DNA of 14,257 nt from an uncultured Alphaproteobacteria bacterium. GTDB lineage: Bacteria > Pseudomonadota > Alphaproteobacteria > RF32 > CAG-239. Shown in pieces: positions 7,403-12,261 of the stretch. Location: contig UQFU01000039.1 of NCBI GenBank assembly GCA_900540425.1, positions 1 through 14,257 of the forward strand. Reading direction: 5' to 3'. A program made the translations under genes and the position numbers. The notes under the pieces are model-generated. The model worked only from the letters and a program-made list of their open reading frames with translations, had not been told where the DNA came from and did not search any database. Positions within the stretch are counted from its first letter, which is position 1. Every line of letters starts with the position of its first letter.

Positions 7403-7810
7403 TTATTTAGTTAATTTACTCTTCCAAGGCTCGCCGTCAAGCCACAAGTCAACAACCCGGGGAGTACCTTCGGCAGGGAGTGCAAATTGAAGTTCCGTAC
7501 GATATTTTCCTTTGGCAATCAACTGTTCCAAAGAGCGGGCTTCGGCCTCGGGAACATAGTAAACATATTCTTGGCGAAAACGCTCACGCGGACAAACCGC
7601 TCCAAAAAATTGCCGGCAATCAGTTTTGTCCCAATCCAGCTGCAAATTGATATAGCGGCCGGAAAGCAGATGGCGCGGATCATACCCGGAAGCAGCAACA
7701 AGCACCCGCGGCTGACGCCACAATGAATACTGCAAAAAACCGGTCCAAGCGGCCAAGACCAAAATCGGAAAAGCGACAGCGGCTGCTACATATAAATTTT
7801 TCCCGGACAT
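7403..7810 (-). CDS. GDYXXLXXX-family membrane-anchored protein
   Basis: A 135-aa protein with one N-terminal membrane helix (about residues 7-27, AAAVAFPILVLAAWTGFLQYS) and an extracytoplasmic domain. The family signature is visible as SGYDPRHLLSGRYINLQLD (41-59), where the name-giving G-D-Y-x-x-L reads G-R-Y-I-N-L. Two Cys (65 and 73) flank a short loop and may form a disulfide. The family has no known reaction. It follows the DUF2157 gene with only 3 bp between stop and start, and its ribosome site AGGAAAGGAA lies in the end of that gene. This gene pair recurs in many bacteria, implying that the two proteins work together in the membrane. Confidence 0.88.
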   Translation of the reverse strand: MSGKNLYVAAAVAFPILVLAAWTGFLQYSLWRQPRVLVAASGYDPRHLLSGRYINLQLDWDKTDCRQFFGAVCPRERFRQEYVYYVPEAEARSLEQLIAKGKYRTELQFALPAEGTPRVVDLWLDGEPWKSKLTK

Positions 7811-7813
7811 TTC

Positions 7814-8944
7814 TTAATTCCTTTCCTGACGATTGTACACAATAAATTTTTTGGTTGCCGCGGCAAGCACCAAAAACAAAATACCACCGCCCAGCAGGCC
7901 GAACCCGGTTGTCATCAGGCTGCCGAAAACCTGCAAAAAAACAACGAAAATTCGTAGTGCCAACAAAATGACCAGCTTATTCATTACTGAAGCGGAACGA
8001 TATTTCCAGGCCAAATATATTCCCTGCCCTAAAATGGCGGCGGTCAGCGAAAAACCGGACAGCTCCATCAGAATCCCTCGCGGCGGCAGAAAAGCATAAA
8101 GGATTGAAAATCCCCATAAGGTCAGAAGGAAACGGCCGGAAACCTCACCGCCTTTTTTGAAACGGGCCAAAACATAAAATCCGAGCAGAAAAACAAAGGC
8201 AATCAGAGCCAACAACGGAAAACAAGAGCTCTGCCAATAAGGACGATGAAACTCGGCGCCAAGAAAATCATAGCAAACAATCATCAGGGCAATTCCGACA
8301 AACATCCAGTTTTTGAATGCTTCGGCCACCGGACGGCAACAGGGTTTGACAACAACATATAAATATGCCATCAGCAATAATCCGCCAAACCACAAAGAAG
8401 CCGGGTAGGCGTTTTCAAGAAAATGCGTCAACTCGCCGAACCATTCGGTTTCTTCGTCTAAAACCGCAACGGCAGAGGCGAGGAACAACGGCACCCAAAG
8501 CATTGGCAACAATATCTTCCGGCAAATTCCCAACAACGGCAAGGTCAGAACACTCCAAAACAGCAAGGCTTTCCAGATATCGCCCTGCAGCTGGCAGACC
8601 TGTCCAATCAGCCCAATGCTGCCCATGATAAGCAACGAAAAGCCAAATAACAGTCCTTCGGTCCAAATTTCACGCTGTTTTTGCGCCGAGAGCCATATTC
8701 CCCAGCCGACAACCGCCAGCAGAATAAAATCGGCGGCCAGTTTTACACCGGCGGATATTTGCTGCCAATTTGCCGAAACCAAAGCGATTATGCCCAATCC
8801 GATACAAAAAATACCCAGCAGGACAGTTGCGGCAAAAAAGTGCGGCCGCCCTGCCCGCCGTTCATATTCCAAAATTGCCTGCGCCTGAAAAGCGGATATA
8901 ATTTTTTCTTTTTCCCATTTAGAAATCTTATCGCCTAGCTTCAT
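7814..8944 (-). CDS. DUF2157 domain integral membrane protein
   Basis: A 376-aa inner-membrane protein. The N-terminal 30 residues are cytosolic and helical (KISKWEKEKIISAFQAQAILEYE), as in DUF2157, whose defining domain pairs this helix with two membrane segments (here about 38-57 and 69-86). Ten or so further hydrophobic segments follow. The C-terminus has the typical GFGLLGGGILFLVLA helix (about 346-360) and a short basic tail. GGAAA precedes the ATG at 8944. It forms a two-gene unit with the GDYXXLXXX gene. No catalytic residues can be pointed out and function is unknown for the family. Confidence 0.88.
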   Translation of the reverse strand: MKLGDKISKWEKEKIISAFQAQAILEYERRAGRPHFFAATVLLGIFCIGLGIIALVSANWQQISAGVKLAADFILLAVVGWGIWLSAQKQREIWTEGLLFGFSLLIMGSIGLIGQVCQLQGDIWKALLFWSVLTLPLLGICRKILLPMLWVPLFLASAVAVLDEETEWFGELTHFLENAYPASLWFGGLLLMAYLYVVVKPCCRPVAEAFKNWMFVGIALMIVCYDFLGAEFHRPYWQSSCFPLLALIAFVFLLGFYVLARFKKGGEVSGRFLLTLWGFSILYAFLPPRGILMELSGFSLTAAILGQGIYLAWKYRSASVMNKLVILLALRIFVVFLQVFGSLMTTGFGLLGGGILFLVLAAATKKFIVYNRQERN

Positions 8945-9009
8945 GGATTTTTCCTTTACCTGTTAGCAGATATATTCAGATTATCAATCCGGAATGAATT
9001 GTCAAACAC

Positions 9010-9043
9010 AAAGCCTCCGGTGTGATTAACACCGAGAGGCTTT
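9010..9043 (-). terminator. Hairpin terminator after the 192-aa gene
   Basis: An outer 7-bp stem (AAAGCCT / AGGCTTT) and an inner 6-bp stem (CGGTGT / ACACCG) with a GATTA loop. On the - strand it is followed by an interrupted T tract (CTTTGTGTTTG). It lies 31 bp beyond the stop of the 9075-9653 gene and before the DUF2157 gene. Confidence 0.65.
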
Positions 9044-9074
9044 GTTGTATTTCAGACATTTCACGAAACCGTTT

Positions 9075-9653
9075 TTAAAGGAGGCTTAATCCGCCAAAAC
9101 GAAACGGTTCGACAATCGGCGCTTTGACAAGATTTCGCGAATACCCCATCAAAGCATACTGGAAACCGGCTATGCTCCCCAGTTTGCGCTGTTTATACAG
9201 AAGAAAAAACAAACTGCCGACATCTATAAATGGGAAAGTCTGCTGCAACAGATTTTTCCGGCGTCTGCAAAGCTGATATCGGCAGCGGTAATCCGCCAAT
9301 CTCCAATAACTCAGGCTTTTCTCCCGTTGTTCAATCTTACTCAACCGTTTGCGAATATACTTGATTTTCCTTATCAGAGGCTGAACTGACTTGCCGCTGC
9401 TGTCCAGAGCGCAGCAGAATGCCAGTATCTTATCCTGTGTCTGTCGTCCGGCCAAAGCAAGCTCTTCTACAAAAATGTTTTGCCCGGAGGAAATCGTCTC
9501 GCCGTCATGCCGAAGATTGCGGTAAGACAATTTAATCATCTCGCAGTGAATAATTTTGAACATACAACAACTGAACAACTCTCCGTTATCAATTCCCTCC
9601 AGTTCGTCGAGAATATCCAACAACCGTTTTGCTGTAAATACAAGTGTTTTCAT
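9075..9653 (-). CDS. Unrecognised 192-aa basic, Cys-containing protein
   Basis: No family was recognised. The protein is basic, with clusters such as KYIRKRLSKIEQREK (98-112) and RCRYQLCRRRK (123-133), and has eight or so Cys including two CC pairs (29-30, 80-81). The first 25 residues form an amphipathic helix (LVFTAKRLLDILDELEGID). No signal peptide; one moderately hydrophobic stretch at 143-153 is too short to be a sure membrane helix. The ATG at 9653 lacks a Shine-Dalgarno. A plausible promoter upstream and a hairpin downstream support a real transcription unit. A nucleic-acid-binding role is suggested only by charge. It could also be a decayed or lineage-specific gene. Confidence 0.6.
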   Translation of the reverse strand: MKTLVFTAKRLLDILDELEGIDNGELFSCCMFKIIHCEMIKLSYRNLRHDGETISSGQNIFVEELALAGRQTQDKILAFCCALDSSGKSVQPLIRKIKYIRKRLSKIEQREKSLSYWRLADYRCRYQLCRRRKNLLQQTFPFIDVGSLFFLLYKQRKLGSIAGFQYALMGYSRNLVKAPIVEPFRFGGLSLL

Positions 9654-9698
9654 ATATAATTGATTTAATAATTTTCATATTCGTTCTAAAGTGTTTTT

Positions 9699-9728
9699 AG
9701 TTTATTACAACCATACCGCAGCTGTCAA
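9699..9728 (-). promoter_or_regulatory. Predicted promoter of the 192-aa gene
   Basis: On the - strand, TTGACA (9723-9728) is followed by an 18-bp spacer and TAAACT (9699-9704). The predicted start is near 9691, about 38 nt before the ATG. Confidence 0.45.
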
Positions 9729-9851
9729 CATAAGCCGGGCGGTTGTGCTCCGTTCAAAGGGAGATTGTCAAAATTATTCATAAAAATCAGAATATTAACT
9801 TAAAATTATTTTATATTTTCCGAAAATAAGATGATTAAACGAAATTTTTGC

Positions 9852-9880
9852 TTGAATTTATCCGATAAAAACCTTATAAA
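9852..9880 (+). promoter_or_regulatory. Promoter of tRNA-Pro
   Basis: TTGAAT (9852-9857), exactly 17 bp, TATAAA (9875-9880). Transcription would start near 9887, about 12 nt before the mature tRNA. The rest of the 245-bp spacer (9654-9898) is AT-rich and shows only this and the divergent promoter. Confidence 0.75.
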
Positions 9881-9898
9881 GGTCTTTGTTGTAACCAA

Positions 9899-9975
9899 CG
9901 GGACGTAGTTCAGCCTGGTAGAGCGCTTGCATGGGGTGCAAGATGTCGGAGGTTCGAATCCTCTCGTCCCGACCA
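9899..9975 (+). tRNA. tRNA-Pro, anticodon GGG (reads CCC)
   Basis: A 77-nt cloverleaf with encoded CCA. The acceptor stem is CGGGACG (9899-9905) paired with CGTCCCG (9965-9971), A73, then CCA (9973-9975). The D arm contains GTTCAGCCTGGTAGAGC. The anticodon stem CTTGC/GCAAG closes the loop ATGGGGT, giving anticodon GGG. The T arm GGAGG-TTCGAAT-CCTCT holds the canonical TTCGA. The C1-G72 first pair and A73 are typical of bacterial tRNA-Pro. A promoter lies 18 bp upstream and a terminator directly follows. Its 3' end is repeated at 10148-10162, which is the usual sign of integration at a tRNA. Confidence 0.97.
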
Positions 9976-10036
9976 GATAAAAAAAAGACCGGTTGAGAAA
10001 TCGACTGGTCTTTTTTTGTATCTGAATGGCGGGCGC
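9961..10036 (+). repeat. Direct repeat copy 1: tRNA-Pro 3' end plus terminator
   Basis: 76 bp from CTCTCGTCCCGACCA through the terminator hairpin to GAATGGCGGGCGC. It matches copy 2 at 10148-10224 apart from one indel and about three substitutions (in the A tract, the hairpin loop and GTATC/GTATA). Confidence 0.92.
9979..10017. terminator. Terminator of tRNA-Pro
   Basis: A 10-bp stem GACCGGTTGA / TCGACTGGTC (with G-U pairs), GAAA loop, eight A before and seven T after, so it can act on both strands. Confidence 0.9.
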
Positions 10037-10051
10037 AGGATTTGAACCTCC
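10027..10051 (-). pseudogene. Possible tRNA 3'-end fragment, opposite orientation
   Basis: Read on the - strand, this stretch ends in a T-arm-like GGAGG-TTCAAAT-CCTGC followed by GCCCGCCA. It matches the tRNA-Pro T arm in inverted orientation at about 15 of 18 positions. No D arm or anticodon arm accompanies it. It could be a chance or decayed tRNA piece. Confidence 0.4.
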
Positions 10052-10079
10052 GGCGGGAGGTTTGACTACCAGCGAAAGG

Positions 10080-10162
10080 CGGACGAGAGTACGCCGGTGA
10101 GTGAAGCGAATGAGCGCCTGTGCAACTCAAGCGAAGCGCAGAGTAATCTCTCGTCCCGACCA
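10080..10162 (+). pseudogene. tRNA-Pro-like remnant
   Basis: 83 bp that begins CGGACGAGAG and ends CTCTCGTCCCGACCA, the last 15 bases being identical to the true tRNA-Pro. The two ends can pair as a 10-bp stem with one bulged C. The interior keeps no recognisable D, anticodon or T arm and is filled with GAAGCG/AAGCGAA motifs. It looks like an altered copy of the tRNA, or an attachment-site scar, followed by a copy of the tRNA terminator. It is unlikely to be a working tRNA. Confidence 0.5.
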
Positions 10163-10224
10163 GATAGAAAAAAAGACCGGTTGAAAAATCGACTGGTCTT
10201 TTTTTGTATATGAATGGCGGGCGC
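10148..10224 (+). repeat. Direct repeat copy 2: tRNA-Pro 3' end plus terminator
   Basis: 77 bp, about 95% identical to 9961-10036 and shifted by 187-188 bp. It begins with the terminal 15 bases of tRNA-Pro, including CCA. It marks the left border of the AT-rich segment carrying the 514-aa gene. Confidence 0.92.
10167..10205. terminator. Second copy of the tRNA terminator, also terminates the 514-aa gene
   Basis: The same 10-bp stem as at 9979-10017 with an AAAA loop and A/T tracts on both sides. On the - strand it lies about 60 bp beyond the stop at 10264, so it can end that gene's transcript. Confidence 0.85.
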
Positions 10225-10263
10225 CAAAATATGCCCGTCTTTTAACGCTATCACATATTGTTT

Positions 10264-11808
10264 TTATCTGCCTCCGTATGTATTACCAAAATTAGAATAT
10301 GTCTGTGTTTTGGTTGAACTACGTTGTGAACTGCCAGTTGTTGGCGATTTCCAAGTAGTTTCTTTTCCTTGAGCTCTTTTTATTGTTTCTGCATTAATTC
10401 TAGATTTCATAGACTTAGAATGCGAATCTAATTTCTTTTGCGTATCTTCATCGAATGTACTTCTAAAACCGTTTAATGATTCCAAGGTGCTTAAACATTC
10501 TTTTTGAAGTTTTTCATCATGAGGAAAATCATTAAATATTTTACGCATTTTGCTAATGGAAGCTTCTGCCAAATCAGGATTATCTAAACTAAGAGTTTTA
10601 TATAAAGATAGCATTTTTGAAGCTTCCTCGGAATTTTGAGGAGATACCAAATTTAATGCTCTAAAGGCTGATGTTGCAACATCTTTATCTGTCTCAGAAT
10701 TATTTACAATAGAATGAACTGTATTTATAACATCATGAGGATTTCTTTCATATGTTTCTAAATTTTTTGTTATGCTTGCAATATTTTGTAATGCCAAGTC
10801 TGCTTGTTTGGGGGTATTATATTCACATTTAGCATATGTAGGAATTATATTTAAAGCAAACATACTAAAATATGTTGGTGCTTCTTTGTCATAAGTATGA
10901 CCTTCCTGATAACATGCAATGGTTTCTTTTGATACTTTATTTAAGGTATTTAGCAGTCTTGATGAAAATGATAAGTCAGGATTGTGCTCGACCAATAAAC
11001 CAAGGGCTTTAACATCTGCAGTATACGCTCCTATTTCACCTGAAGGATCACCATCAAATTCATTAACATATCCGCCATTTGCATTATTTTCGATAATACT
11101 CAACATTGTTTCCGGTTTAAATGTAGGATCTCTATCTACTATACCATAAGGTACATATTTGGTATATTCTCCACTTTTATCATTTTTCTCTAACTGATTT
11201 GCCATATTCCATAATTCTTCAGCTGTTCCTGTATTATTAGCAATATGATTATAATAGTTATCCTCTAATGCTTCGTCATTAGTATTAATATTGGCCTTCT
11301 GATTAGTGGTTTGTTTGGTATTTTCTTGAGTTTTTTCTGAGTATGTTGTTTCAATCTTAGCTTCTTCTTGAGATTTATCAGTCGATTGTTTGCCATTATA
11401 AGCATTTATCCCCATATCATATTCCTCCCTAAAAGTTCCCGGTTTTTCTAATTCTTTCCAAAAGTCGGTTTCAACATGCCCCGGGATATAAAAATCTGTC
11501 TCTTTTTTACTAAATATTCTTTGAAAAAAATTTTTTTTGTTTTGTTTCTTTTTTATTGTTGCGCCGGGAATTTCTTGAACATTTTTTTCAAAGTCAGCAA
11601 ATATTGAGCGTATTAATTTTTTCTCTTCTTTATACAGCTTCTTGGAAAAAAACGAATCTGTTTCAGCTATTGCTGCGTTATATTCATTTATTTCACTTTC
11701 TCTAATCTTCTGAAGTTTTTTATATTTATCAGATTCTCTGATTTTATTTATTATGCTTTCATATTGTGCCAAATGTTCATCTCTTAGCGGCAATAACTCT
11801 TCACTCAT
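10264..11808 (-). CDS. Orphan 514-aa protein, helical-repeat-like, AT-rich
   Basis: No family was recognised. The protein is hydrophilic, with no signal peptide or membrane helix. Residues 1-80 are strongly helical and charged, likely coiled coil (DEHLAQYESIINKIRES, KLQKIRESEINEYN). A basic patch, KKKQNKKNFFQRIFSKK (86-102), follows. Residues 139-180 are a disordered Gln/Thr/Lys/Asn linker. From about 260 to 460 helices recur every 40 or so residues (KALGLLVEHNP, LALQNIASITKN, AFRALNLVSPQN, ASISKMRKIFNDFP, CLSTLESLN), which suggests an ARM/HEAT-like solenoid. The tail (484-514) is Ser/Thr-rich. The ATG at 11808 has AGGAG 6 bp upstream. Base composition is clearly more AT-rich than its neighbours. 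A long structured leader with a terminator precedes it. It may be an acquired effector-like or scaffold protein; this is inference. Confidence 0.85.
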   Translation of the reverse strand: MSEELLPLRDEHLAQYESIINKIRESDKYKKLQKIRESEINEYNAAIAETDSFFSKKLYKEEKKLIRSIFADFEKNVQEIPGATIKKKQNKKNFFQRIFSKKETDFYIPGHVETDFWKELEKPGTFREEYDMGINAYNGKQSTDKSQEEAKIETTYSEKTQENTKQTTNQKANINTNDEALEDNYYNHIANNTGTAEELWNMANQLEKNDKSGEYTKYVPYGIVDRDPTFKPETMLSIIENNANGGYVNEFDGDPSGEIGAYTADVKALGLLVEHNPDLSFSSRLLNTLNKVSKETIACYQEGHTYDKEAPTYFSMFALNIIPTYAKCEYNTPKQADLALQNIASITKNLETYERNPHDVINTVHSIVNNSETDKDVATSAFRALNLVSPQNSEEASKMLSLYKTLSLDNPDLAEASISKMRKIFNDFPHDEKLQKECLSTLESLNGFRSTFDEDTQKKLDSHSKSMKSRINAETIKRAQGKETTWKSPTTGSSQRSSTKTQTYSNFGNTYGGR

Positions 11809-11825
11809 CAGTCTCTCCTACAATC

Positions 11826-11858
11826 GCAAAAAATTAAACCACCTTTTTATAAGGTGGT
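11826..11858 (-). terminator. Intrinsic terminator inside the leader of the 514-aa gene
   Basis: On the - strand, ACCACCTT-ATAAA-AAGGTGGT (perfect 8-bp stem, 11838-11858) is followed by TTAATTTTTT. It lies between the structured RNA and the ATG at 11808, so it either ends a separate RNA or acts as an attenuator. Confidence 0.85.
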
Positions 11859-12100
11859 CGGAGAGTTCGTAAATCATATTAGGTAAAATGACTCTTGTGG
11901 TCTTTAAAACCATATTCTTTCAGAGATAGCCATATAGCTTCTGGACATACACCACAAGCTCCCCGGCCATACCCGGTCGAGGTGATGTGGCATATTGCAA
12001 AATCCAACAGCCTTTCGGTATCATCATTACCGTACCTAATACGAGCTTACGACAGCTCTTTCGCACCTTAAAGGCACTCAGAGTACAGTTTCCCATACTC
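11826..12100 (-). ncRNA. Candidate structured RNA / leader, class unknown
   Basis: Read on the - strand, about 270 nt fold by eye into five hairpins. These are GAGTATGG-GAAA-CTGTACTC (12081-12100, GAAA tetraloop); GTGCCT-TTA-AGGTGC (12063-12077, with G-U); GAGCT-GTCGTA-AGCTC (12043-12058); CGGTA-ATGATGA-TACCG (12016-12032); and a GC-rich CCGG/CCGG hairpin (11963-11976). Two long-range helices are visible: TATTAGGTA (12033-12041) with TACCTAATA (11877-11885), and CTTGTGGT (11951-11958) with ACCACAAG (11894-11901). It ends in the terminator at 11838-11858. CTCTCC (11860-11865) is complementary to GGAGAG (11813-11818) in the ribosome site of the next gene. It does not match rnpB, tmRNA, SRP, 6S or the group I/II intron cores I know. 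It may be a cis regulator or an independent RNA. Confidence 0.6.
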
Positions 12101-12103
12101 AAG

Positions 12104-12149
12104 TTTATAGTAACATATATTTAGCAAAAAAACAAATTAAAAAATTATA
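12104..12149 (-). promoter_or_regulatory. Possible -10 elements for the structured RNA
   Basis: TATAAA (12104-12109) would place the RNA start at the first hairpin, and a perfect TATAAT lies at 12144-12149. Neither has a good TTGACA-like box at standard spacing, so the promoter is uncertain. Confidence 0.35.
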
Positions 12150-12204
12150 GTATTATTTCAAGCTATGAGGCATTAAATAATTTTTATATTTTGACAGTTA
12201 TGTT

Positions 12205-12214
12205 CGACCAGATA
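12205..12214 (+). repeat. 10-bp match to the tRNA-Pro 3' end (possible distal att remnant)
   Basis: CGACCAGATA here equals the last six bases of tRNA-Pro plus the four that follow (9970-9979 and 10157-10166). In all three places it is followed within a few bases by an A tract and a hairpin terminator. The match is short and could be chance. Confidence 0.4.
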
Positions 12215-12215
12215 C

Positions 12216-12254
12216 AAAAAAGTAACACCGCATTGAATGCGGTGTTACTTTTTT
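12216..12254. terminator. Bidirectional terminator after the cysteine-peptidase gene
   Basis: A perfect 18-bp inverted repeat, AAAAAAGTAACACCGCAT with its complement, loop TGA, then a T run on both strands. It is 8 bp beyond the - strand stop at 12262. The spacer from 12101 to 12204 is AT-rich and holds no gene. Confidence 0.93.
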
Positions 12255-12261
12255 TTCGCAA

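Noticed and set aside
9858..10130. A 90-aa - strand reading frame across tRNA-Pro (contains RDERIRTSDILHPMQAL)
   Set aside because: It is the antisense of the tRNA and its terminator. This peptide is a well-known false protein produced by translating tRNA-Pro backwards.
10066..10254. A 62-aa - strand frame over the second tRNA 3' repeat
   Set aside because: It lies on repeat and terminator sequence, has no ribosome site, and shares the false SGRDER segment with the antisense tRNA frame.
11826..12100. RNase P RNA, tmRNA, SRP RNA or group I/II intron identity for the structured RNA
   Set aside because: The conserved cores I know for these (for example GAGGAAAGTCC of RNase P, the group I GACTAGA/ATAGTCC pair, the group II domain V) are not present.
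11920..12102. A 60-aa - strand frame inside the candidate structured RNA
   Set aside because: It starts at TTG without a Shine-Dalgarno and its codons coincide with perfect RNA helices, so base pairing explains the sequence better. Kept as the main alternative to the RNA reading.
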